Below, piece after piece: positions 1 through 5,274 of a stretch of 5,274 bases of DNA. Source of the stretch: an uncultured Planctomycetaceae bacterium. Its GTDB lineage: Bacteria; Planctomycetota; Planctomycetia; Planctomycetales; Planctomycetaceae. Where the stretch lies: NCBI GenBank assembly GCA_903898975.1, contig CAIUHT010000420.1, forward strand, positions 1 through 5,274. The letters run 5' to 3'. The position numbers were made by a program, and so were the translations under genes. Positions within the stretch are counted from its first letter, which is position 1. The number at the start of each line of letters is the position of its first letter. The notes below the pieces were generated by a model. That model did not search any database, was not told the origin of the DNA, and was given only the letters and a program-made list of their open reading frames with translations.

Positions 1-899
1 CCCAGGGCGTCACCACCCAGACAGAGGCGGAAGGGGATGGTTACCTCGTCTGGGCCCACGAAGAAGACCGGATCGATGAGGCCCGGATCGTCGTGGCCGA
101 ATTCCTGCGAGATCCGCAGGATCCGCGGTACGCACAGGCCACCGCGGCCGCTCGGCAGTTGCGCAAAGAAAAAGCGAAGCGTGACAAGGCCTCCCAACAA
201 CAGACCATCAACCTGGGCCGGCGGTGGAATGCCCCCACCGCGTCTCCGGTGGTCACCTTCGCGTTGATTGCCCTGTCGGTCGCTGCCGGGGTCGTCACCC
301 ATCTGGGTGATCCAATGGCCGAAGAGGTGCAGGGAGGCGTGGCGGCGGTCAAAGCACTGAATTCGCCCGACCCGCCGGTCATCCAGCGTCTGACCATCAC
401 CCGGTTCGTCTACGACACGCGGACCGGTTCCACGTACTACAACCCGCTCAATTCCCCCAAGTCCAAGGTCATTCCGTGGGAGTTGTGGCGCCTGGTGACT
501 CCCATCTTTCTCCACTTCAGCGTGATGCACATCGTGTTCAACATGATGTCGCTCGCCTCGCTGGGACGGCTGCTCGAAGGACGCTATGGGCAACTCTGGC
601 TGGCGCTGTTTGTGGTGGTCACCGCGATGGGGAGCAACCTGGCCCAGTATGCGATGACCGGCCCGGGGTTCGGGGGAATGTCGGGGGTGGTGTATGCCCT
701 GTTTGGCTTCGCCTGGATCCGGGGCTGGTGTGATCCGGGAGCGGGTTTCCGCCTCGGGGGAAACTCGGTCTTCATCATGCTGCTGTGGCTGGTCCTCTGC
801 TTCCAGGGATCCCTGGGAGCCGTGGCCAATTACGCCCACCTCGGGGGACTGCTGCTCGGCGCCCTCTGGGGAGCTCGTCCCCTTGTCTGGCGGATGTGA
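1..899 (+). CDS. GlpG-type rhomboid intramembrane serine protease (5' end outside window)
   Basis: This is an integral membrane protease of the rhomboid family, which cleaves transmembrane substrates within the bilayer. The frame is open from the window edge (first full codon at 3), so the GTG at 93 is not the true start; 298 residues are visible. Numbered from the first visible residue, the N-terminal part resembles the cytosolic GlpG domain and ends in FLRDPQDPRY, close to FLENPADPRY of E. coli GlpG. A first hydrophobic helix spans about 81-101. HFSVMHIVFN carries His171, His176 and Asn180 (helix 2). GMSG carries the catalytic Ser227 (bases 681-683), and AHLGGLLLG carries the catalytic His279 (837-839). 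Spacing of His176 to Ser227 (51) and Ser227 to His279 (52) nearly equals E. coli GlpG (150-201-254). Six helices can be counted. The loop between helices 1 and 2 is long, about 69 residues. A general GlpG-like role is well supported; substrates are unknown. Confidence 0.95.
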   Translation, partial: QGVTTQTEAEGDGYLVWAHEEDRIDEARIVVAEFLRDPQDPRYAQATAAARQLRKEKAKRDKASQQQTINLGRRWNAPTASPVVTFALIALSVAAGVVTHLGDPMAEEVQGGVAAVKALNSPDPPVIQRLTITRFVYDTRTGSTYYNPLNSPKSKVIPWELWRLVTPIFLHFSVMHIVFNMMSLASLGRLLEGRYGQLWLALFVVVTAMGSNLAQYAMTGPGFGGMSGVVYALFGFAWIRGWCDPGAGFRLGGNSVFIMLLWLVLCFQGSLGAVANYAHLGGLLLGALWGARPLVWRM

Positions 900-920
900 G
901 CGGCTCCCACGCTGGGGGGC

Positions 921-939
921 TCCCCGTCCCGATCGGGGG
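921..939 (+). terminator. Possible weak GC hairpin after the rhomboid gene
   Basis: Starting 22 bases after the rhomboid stop, CCCCG (922-926) can pair with CGGGG (934-938) around a 7-base loop, with a possible outer T-G pair. A competing 10-base palindrome, CCCGATCGGG (928-937), lies inside it. Only a short ATTT follows, with no T-run, so an intrinsic terminator is not well supported. In GC-rich DNA a stem this short could arise by chance. Confidence 0.25.
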
Positions 940-996
940 CGATTTCTGGTGACGGAGGTCTCAGGGATTTCCCGGGGCGGCCGTCGGTCCCCTCCC

Positions 997-1020
997 GGTT
1001 GGATCCTCCCGTGATCCACC
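997..1020. repeat. Bulged inverted repeat upstream of the NfeD gene
   Basis: TGGATC (1000-1005) and GATCCA (1013-1018) are exact inverted copies separated by CTCCCGT. Allowing one bulged T at 999, GG (997-998) also pairs with CC (1019-1020), giving eight base pairs. It lies about 125 bases before the chosen NfeD start and overlaps the only promoter-like sequence in this gap. It could be an operator half-site pair or the stem of a transcript hairpin. No known regulator site is recognised in it. Confidence 0.35.
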
Positions 1021-1028
1021 GATAGACT
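999..1028 (+). promoter_or_regulatory. Weak sigma70-like promoter candidate for the NfeD gene
   Basis: TTGGAT (999-1004) and TAGACT (1023-1028) are separated by 18 bases and match the -35 and -10 consensus at three and four of six positions. The position fits a promoter for the NfeD gene with a leader of roughly 110 bases, and the inverted repeat at 997-1020 overlaps the -35 element. The match is poor and promoter consensus in this lineage is uncertain. The rest of 900-1143 shows no gene that I can support. Confidence 0.2.
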
Positions 1029-1132
1029 GAATGCGTTCTCTTCCCTGGGCTCCGGGTGCCGGGACGAGCGGTCGTGGAACAACGACGCGTGCTCCTGGCA
1101 GCGGTGGCGTACGGAATTGTTCGACATGCCTT

Positions 1133-1136
1133 GGAG
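1133..1136 (+). promoter_or_regulatory. Shine-Dalgarno that decides the NfeD start
   Basis: GGAG at 1133-1136 sits seven bases before the ATG at 1144, a normal ribosome-binding spacing. The alternative in-frame starts at 1117 (TTG) and 1126 (ATG) have no comparable purine-rich site before them. Starting at 1144 also leaves a compact, typical signal peptide. Confidence 0.6.
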
Positions 1137-1143
1137 CGGGTTG

Positions 1144-3429
1144 ATGGCTGGATTCGGTCGGTGGGTTGTCCGGGGGCTGCTCTCCGGGCTGTTCGCCCTG
1201 ACGCTGGGGACCGCTGGGGTGGCGTGGGGGCAGCCGGTCGCACCGGCGGATGGCCCGGCCGCGGGACAGGCGAAGGTGGCTGACCCGGCACCGCCGGGGG
1301 AGCCGCTGGGCCAATTCCTGACGTTGCCCGGGGTCATCGATGACGCGACCCTCGGGCGGGTCAGCCGCACCGCCCTGGCCCTGCAGGCCCGCGCCCAGCA
1401 GGAGCAGCGCCGGGCTGTGCTCGCGCTGGAGGTCGTCCCCGGGTCGAGTCCCTTTCACCAGGTGCGCGGGCTCGCGAAGTTTCTTTCGGCCGACGTCCCC
1501 GGCGTACGCACCATTGCGTGGGTCCCGGGCAAGGTGACCGGCAACCATGTGATCATCGCGCTCGCCTGTCAGGAGATCGTGATGGCCCCCAATGCCGAAC
1601 TGGGGGACATCAGCCTCGGCCAGGCACTCGATCCCGATGAGCAGGCGTTTGTCGTCAATCTCGCCAACCGCCGGCGGAACAACGCCCTCTCCGAGGCGCT
1701 GTTGCTGGGGATGCTCGATCGGCAGCGCGAGCTGTTGTGGGTTCGGCTCGAACCGCCGGGGGGCGCTCCCGGCAGCAGCGAGACCCGCGTGGTTCTTCGC
1801 TCGGGGTTGGAAGATCTGCAGCGTGCGGGAATGGTCATTCCCGAAGTGCGCATCATCAAGGAGGCAGGCACGCCGGGCGTCTTCCATGGCGACCGCTGCC
1901 GGGCCCTGCACATTCTCGCGGCTCATGTGGCCGACAGCCGTCAGAAGGTGGCCGAGCTGTATGGCCTGCCCTCCGAGTCACTCCGCGAGACCGCCATCAC
2001 GGGAGAGGCTCCCCGCACCATCCGTATCGCGATCGATGGTCCCATCGAGCCGCAGCTCGAACAGTACGTTCAACGGCAGATCAGCCGGGCGGTGGCGGGG
2101 GGAGCGAACCTGATCATCTTCGAGATCGATTCGCCCGGGGGCATGCTGGGGCCAAGCCTGAATCTCGCCGCAACGGTCTCGGAACTGAAACGCCGCAAGG
2201 TGCATGCGGTCGCCTGGATTCCCAAGGCGGCGTACAGCGGGGCAGCGATCATCGCGCTCGGCTGCGATGAGATTTACCTCGCCCCCGACGCCACGATTGG
2301 TGATGCCGAGCCCATCGAGCTGAAGGCCGACGGGCAGTTCGAGCGGGTCCCCGAGAAGCTGGTGAGCGCCCTGGCCCAGCAGATGGAACACCTGGCAGAC
2401 CTGAAAGGCCGCCCCAAGGCTCTGGCCGGGGCGATGGCCGACAAGGACCTGCGTGTCTTCCAGGTGAAGAACAAGCAGAACGGCAAGATCTGGTATCTCT
2501 CGGAGGCCGAGATCCACGCGGCGAATGAAGAGTGGGAACAAGTGGCCCCCGTCCCCGAGTGCGAGAACAACCGGTTGCTGACCGTCTCGGGACAGCGGGC
2601 GCACGAACTGCGGCTGGCCGAGACTCCCGTGGCCGACTTCAACGAATTGAAGTCCCGCCTCGGCATTCCGACGGAAGATCTGGTCCCGCTGGCGCAGCGC
2701 ACCTGGGTCGACGAACTGGTCTACGTCCTCAACCTGAGATTCATCACCGGGCTGCTGCTGCTGGCGGGGTTGGTCGCCCTGTATTTCGAAGCCCATTTTC
2801 CGTCGGGGCTGTTCGGCATCATTGCCGCCCTCTGCTTCGGGCTCTTCTTCTGGAGCAAGTTTCTCGGGGGGAGCGCCGGCTGGCTGGAGGTGCTGCTGTT
2901 CCTGCTGGGCGCGGGCTGCCTCGCGCTCGAGATCTTCGTCGTTCCCGGGTTTGGCGTGTTCGGACTCTCGGGAATCCTGCTTTGCCTGGCCTCGCTCATT
3001 CTGGCCATGCAGACGTTTGTGATTCCGCACACGATGAACGATCTCTACGGCGTCGGCTATGGCGTGCTGACGCTGTCGCTTGTCGGAATCGGCATGCTGG
3101 GTTTCGCCGGTCTGGTCGGGCGGTATCTGCCGTCGATCCCATTCCTCAACCAGATGGTGCTCGAGCCACCCGGCTTCCACCTCGATGACAACGGCCCCCG
3201 CCTGCGTCCCGACCTTGTTGACGAACCGGCGAATCCCATGCTGCAGCGGGATGTCGCCCTGGTGGGGCGGCGGGGTCAGACCATGACCGTGCTGCGACCG
3301 TCAGGTCGGGCCCGCATTGGCGAAGACTACCTCGACGTCGTCAGTGAAGGGGTTTTCATCCCTCCGGGACGGACGGTCGAGGTGATCGAAGTCGTCGGCA
3401 ACCGCGTGGTGGTTCGCGAATTGACCTGA
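1144..3429 (+). CDS. NfeD-family membrane-bound ClpP-class serine protease with duplicated protease module
   Basis: The 761-residue protein belongs to the long NfeD/1510-N type (ClpP-like protease, membrane helices, OB-fold), linked in other organisms to membrane-protein turnover beside SPFH/stomatin proteins. A signal peptide spans residues 1-29 (Arg6, Arg10, hydrophobic core, AWG before Gln30), so the protease part is probably outside the cytoplasm. Module 1 (about 57-285) is ClpP-like but degenerate. Module 2 (about 291-515) has DSPGG (Ser330-Gly333) and AYSGAAIIALGCDEI, where Ser365 (bases 2236-2238) is the expected nucleophile. Lys405 (2356-2358) is the probable general base; the separation of 40 is close to Ser97-Lys138 of the archaeal 1510-N protease. 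Membrane helices fill about 533-660. The C-terminal NfeD domain (about 705-761) shows LRPSGRARI, DVVSEGVFI and VEVIEVVGNRVVV. Most family members have one protease module, so the length is unusual. ATG 1144 was chosen for its GGAG site and signal peptide. The substrate is unknown. Confidence 0.94.
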   Translation: MAGFGRWVVRGLLSGLFALTLGTAGVAWGQPVAPADGPAAGQAKVADPAPPGEPLGQFLTLPGVIDDATLGRVSRTALALQARAQQEQRRAVLALEVVPGSSPFHQVRGLAKFLSADVPGVRTIAWVPGKVTGNHVIIALACQEIVMAPNAELGDISLGQALDPDEQAFVVNLANRRRNNALSEALLLGMLDRQRELLWVRLEPPGGAPGSSETRVVLRSGLEDLQRAGMVIPEVRIIKEAGTPGVFHGDRCRALHILAAHVADSRQKVAELYGLPSESLRETAITGEAPRTIRIAIDGPIEPQLEQYVQRQISRAVAGGANLIIFEIDSPGGMLGPSLNLAATVSELKRRKVHAVAWIPKAAYSGAAIIALGCDEIYLAPDATIGDAEPIELKADGQFERVPEKLVSALAQQMEHLADLKGRPKALAGAMADKDLRVFQVKNKQNGKIWYLSEAEIHAANEEWEQVAPVPECENNRLLTVSGQRAHELRLAETPVADFNELKSRLGIPTEDLVPLAQRTWVDELVYVLNLRFITGLLLLAGLVALYFEAHFPSGLFGIIAALCFGLFFWSKFLGGSAGWLEVLLFLLGAGCLALEIFVVPGFGVFGLSGILLCLASLILAMQTFVIPHTMNDLYGVGYGVLTLSLVGIGMLGFAGLVGRYLPSIPFLNQMVLEPPGFHLDDNGPRLRPDLVDEPANPMLQRDVALVGRRGQTMTVLRPSGRARIGEDYLDVVSEGVFIPPGRTVEVIEVVGNRVVVRELT

Positions 3430-3436
3430 TCCGCCG

Positions 3437-3451
3437 GCGGGGTTGGCCCGC
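3437..3451. terminator. Possible hairpin in the convergent gene gap
   Basis: In the 25 bases between the NfeD stop and the thioredoxin-like stop, GCGGG (3437-3441) can pair with CCCGC (3447-3451) around a GTTGG loop. An overlapping palindrome, CCGCCGGCGG, lies at 3431-3440. The place is right for a shared bidirectional terminator, but the stem is short and no T-run follows on either strand. Confidence 0.3.
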
Positions 3452-3454
3452 GCG

Positions 3455-4018
3455 TCAGTCGCCGTGCTTCTCGCGCAGCCGGGCCGAGAGCCGGACGATC
3501 CAGTGGATCCGCTCGAATTCATCGAGCCAGTCCTGCACGACAGCCGCCAGCAGTTCCCTTGGCTCGGCCACGAGTCCCGTCGGGCAGGCGGGGCCGAGCT
3601 GGGCGGCCGCCATGGCCCGGTACTTCGAGAGGGTTCGGTCGCCGTACATCCCGAGTTGGCAGTCATCTTCCGTCAGGAACAGCACGGCCGGCACCCGGGC
3701 CGCACCACAGATCGACAGCGCCTTCCCCAGGTCGGGGTGGGCGTCACGGTCGAAGTAGCGGACCTGGATCAGGGGCTGCACAATCTGGAAATGGTCGAGA
3801 ATGGGGCACTGGTTCACACAGTCGCCGCACCACGCCCCCGCCAGGCAGATGACCTTGATCTCGCGGGTGAAGCTCGCCAGCAAGGTCCGCTGTGCGGGGG
3901 TCAGTACGATCTGTTCGTGAACTCCCTGCCAGCGCTGCCGCTGGTCGTCGGTGCCGTGCACATGCAGAAAATCGTGGTAGCCGAGACCCGACTGGAACTT
4001 TTCGCCGTAGGCAATCAT
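3455..4018 (-). CDS. Thioredoxin-fold family protein with CGDC motif
   Basis: This 187-residue protein carries a thioredoxin-like fold. The core strand VICLAGAWCGDC gives a CxxC redox pair at Cys64 and Cys67, with a third cysteine at Cys71 in VNQCPIL. ARVPAVLFL holds the expected cis-proline (Pro110). WCGDC, rather than the thioredoxin WCGPC, resembles small thioredoxin-like proteins sometimes grouped as Thioredoxin_9. About 50 residues precede the core strand and a charged helical tail (WLDEFERIHWIV) follows it. There is no signal peptide, so it is likely cytoplasmic. A thiol-disulfide oxidoreductase or peroxide-defence role is plausible, but the partner is unknown. The ATG at 4018 is the natural start: upstream in-frame residues are a translated shadow of the neighbouring gene. 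No Shine-Dalgarno is visible before it, only a C-rich run. It follows the aminotransferase gene by 74 bases on the same strand, probably in one operon. Confidence 0.92.
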   Translation of the reverse strand: MIAYGEKFQSGLGYHDFLHVHGTDDQRQRWQGVHEQIVLTPAQRTLLASFTREIKVICLAGAWCGDCVNQCPILDHFQIVQPLIQVRYFDRDAHPDLGKALSICGAARVPAVLFLTEDDCQLGMYGDRTLSKYRAMAAAQLGPACPTGLVAEPRELLAAVVQDWLDEFERIHWIVRLSARLREKHGD

Positions 4019-4092
4019 GGAGGGGGGGACTGGTCGTCGCAGGAGGAGACGGGGAAGGGAACCGCAACCGGCGGATCCCGGTGGGAGGGATT
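4019..4092 (-). other. Pyrimidine-rich gap between aminotransferase and thioredoxin-like genes
   Basis: On the coding (-) strand this 74-base spacer is rich in C and T and ends in CCCCCCCTCC directly before the ATG at 4018. It contains no recognisable ribosome-binding site, no AT-rich -10 element and no strong hairpin. I infer that the downstream gene is read from the transcript of the aminotransferase gene and starts translation without a Shine-Dalgarno, or by coupling. Confidence 0.4.
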
Positions 4093-5274
4093 CTACACAC
4101 TGTCGCCGGGACTGTCGGCGGGAGTGGGGTGACGCTGGAACCAGGCGGCCAGTTCCCCGGCTTGGGGCCGCAGTTTCCGCACGGCTTCGGCCACGCGACA
4201 CGCCTCGGGCCAGGGACGCAGCAGGAGGGGATGATGCAGCGTGAGAATTTCCCGGTCGGCCCGGGAGGCTTCGTCCAGCGAGCCAACCGCGCGGAAGCGG
4301 CGGGACGAATGAATCTTGTGGAGTCCGCGCAGGCCGGGATCCAGCGCCACCCCCTCGGCCCGCAGCGCCTGGGCGAGCTGGTCGCGTGTGAGCCCGTCCC
4401 ACGAGGTGCGATCGAACTGAAAGCCCCACTTGTAAAAGACCGGGTGACAGTCGGGACCGGGATGCGGAAACGGCCGGAGTCCCAGGGCTGGTCCCTGGTC
4501 CGCGAAGGCGTGCCGCAGTGCCGTGACGGTCTTCAGACGCTCGGCATTCTGCAGCCGCAACTGTTCCCACTGTGGCAGCAGGGCGGCTGCCTGCAGTTCG
4601 GAGAGGGGATAGGCCTCGTTGCCGCGCTGGGTGTGCAGGCGGATTCGCTGCGCCACGTCGGCCCGCGCGGTCAGCACGGCTCCTCCGCGACCGGCGGTCA
4701 CCAGCTTGCTGCCGCCAAAGCTGAGTGTTGCGACATCTCCCCACGTCCCTGCCACCCGCCCCTGCACGGTGGCCAGCGGGGCCTGGCAGGCATCTTCCAG
4801 CAGTCCAATCTGGCGTTGGCGGGCCAACTCGGTGAGCCGGGCCATGTCGACGTGTGCCCCGTGCAGGTGAGAGGCGATGATCGCGCGGGTTCTGGGCGTT
4901 ACGGCACCGGCCACCTGGTCGACATCGAGGGCCCAGTTGTCGGGACGGACATCGACCAGCACGGGGGTCGCCCCCAGCGCGAGCACATCCTGGAAGTTTC
5001 CCTTGAAGTCGTACGCTGCGAGGATCACCTCGTCACCCGTGGTGACCCCCAGGCCGCGCAGCGCGAGTTCGACGGCAGCCGTCCCGCTGCAGGTGAGGCT
5101 CGCGTGTTCGAGCTGGTGGCTCAGCCGCAACGTCTCGCGCAGCCGGTCGCACCAGGGGCCGTGATACCGGCCCCACGACCCGTCGGCGAGGGCGGCTCGC
5201 AACCCCTCGGTCCAGGCAGGGTCCCGGGGGGGCCACGTGGGAGGGCCTTCAGGAACGAGGGGTGTTCCCCCCAG
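4093..5274 (-). CDS. DegT/DnrJ/EryC1/StrS family PLP-dependent aminotransferase (5' end outside window)
   Basis: This is a fold-type I PLP enzyme of the DegT/DnrJ/EryC1/StrS family, which usually transfers an amino group to keto-sugars or related scaffolds. The frame stays open to the window edge, so the TTG at 5202 is not the real start; 393 residues are visible and only a few should be missing, since the family N-terminal motif (GGTPLVPEGPP) is present. Numbered from the first visible residue, CSGTAAVELAL (Ser63-Thr65) is the cofactor phosphate region. EDACQAP has Asp161, which pairs with the PLP ring nitrogen, and Gln164. SFGGSK provides the Schiff-base Lys190 (bases 4705-4707), followed by GRGGAV. 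NEAYPLSELQAAALLPQ is the typical family block after the active-site lysine. All key catalytic residues are intact, so an active enzyme is likely rather than a regulator-like relative. No sugar-nucleotide or glycosyltransferase gene lies in the window to suggest a substrate. It ends in TAG. Confidence 0.94.
   Translation of the reverse strand: MGGTPLVPEGPPTWPPRDPAWTEGLRAALADGSWGRYHGPWCDRLRETLRLSHQLEHASLTCSGTAAVELALRGLGVTTGDEVILAAYDFKGNFQDVLALGATPVLVDVRPDNWALDVDQVAGAVTPRTRAIIASHLHGAHVDMARLTELARQRQIGLLEDACQAPLATVQGRVAGTWGDVATLSFGGSKLVTAGRGGAVLTARADVAQRIRLHTQRGNEAYPLSELQAAALLPQWEQLRLQNAERLKTVTALRHAFADQGPALGLRPFPHPGPDCHPVFYKWGFQFDRTSWDGLTRDQLAQALRAEGVALDPGLRGLHKIHSSRRFRAVGSLDEASRADREILTLHHPLLLRPWPEACRVAEAVRKLRPQAGELAAWFQRHPTPADSPGDSV

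Noticed and set aside
93..95. GTG at 93 as the rhomboid start
   Set aside because: In-frame codons 3-92 encode the N-terminal cytosolic domain typical of GlpG and contain no stop, so the true start lies left of the window.
900..1143. Small gene or RNA gene in the gap between the rhomboid and NfeD genes
   Set aside because: No frame in this gap has a supported start and coding character, and no tRNA-like or known riboswitch structure could be recognised.
961..1926. 321-codon open frame on the - strand across the intergenic gap and the NfeD 5' half
   Set aside because: Its composition is Pro/Arg/Gly/Gln-rich without a fold signature, and it lies mostly antisense to the signal peptide and first ClpP-like module. 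A shadow is more likely than an overlapping gene.
1978..3180. 400-codon open frame on the - strand opposite the NfeD gene
   Set aside because: It is the antisense of a confidently coding region in GC-rich DNA, and its translation is biased to Gln/Arg/Glu/Gly/Pro with no recognisable domain or motif.
3443..4132. 229-codon open frame on the + strand opposite the thioredoxin-like gene
   Set aside because: The - strand frame encodes a clear thioredoxin fold with CGDC and a cis-proline, whereas this frame shows no family features.
4019..4744. Upstream extension of the thioredoxin-like frame to a 429-residue protein
   Set aside because: The added residues are Arg/Pro/Ala-rich and lie out of frame over the aminotransferase gene. 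Family resemblance begins at the Met at 4018 (MIAYGEKF).
5200..5202. TTG at 5202 as the aminotransferase start
   Set aside because: The frame continues to the window edge and encodes the conserved family N-terminus, including GGTP and PEGPP.
1..5274. Mobile element, CRISPR array or defence system
   Set aside because: No transposase, integrase, direct repeat array, terminal inverted repeats or defence-type domains were seen. All four genes look like ordinary chromosomal genes.

Overview
The window is GC-rich and densely coding, with two genes on the + strand facing two genes on the - strand. Nothing marks it as mobile: there is no insertion sequence, tRNA, CRISPR array or phage gene, and codon use is uniformly GC-rich. 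The gene types suggest a planctomycete: a GlpG-type rhomboid with a long first loop, an unusually long NfeD-type membrane protease with two ClpP-like modules, a thioredoxin-like protein of about 187 residues, and a DegT-family aminotransferase whose N-terminus reads GGTPxxPEGPP. Weak use of Shine-Dalgarno sequences fits this. The assignment is an inference from recalled family resemblance, not from a marker gene.

Left half (+ strand). A rhomboid intramembrane serine protease is cut at its 5' end by the window edge and stops at 899. A 244-base non-coding stretch (900-1143) follows, holding a small GC hairpin and a separate inverted repeat beside a weak promoter-like sequence. Next is a 761-residue secreted/membrane NfeD-family protein (1144-3429). 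It has a signal peptide, a degenerate ClpP-like module, an intact ClpP-like module with a Ser/Lys pair, a block of membrane helices and a C-terminal NfeD OB-fold domain.

Right half (- strand). A DegT/DnrJ/EryC1/StrS-family PLP enzyme enters from the right edge (5' end missing) and ends at 4093. After a 74-base gap comes a thioredoxin-fold protein (4018-3455) with a CGDC motif. These two are probably co-transcribed. The thioredoxin gene and the NfeD gene converge with only 25 bases between their stops, and a small GC hairpin lies in that gap.

Two membrane-embedded proteases of different mechanism (rhomboid Ser/His and NfeD Ser/Lys) sit side by side on one strand, which suggests a membrane-protein quality-control neighbourhood. 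No SPFH/stomatin gene, the usual NfeD partner, lies in the window. The most notable feature is the internal duplication of the NfeD protease module, whose first copy has lost its catalytic residues. No clearly new multi-gene system is evident; most of the window is ordinary chromosomal content.
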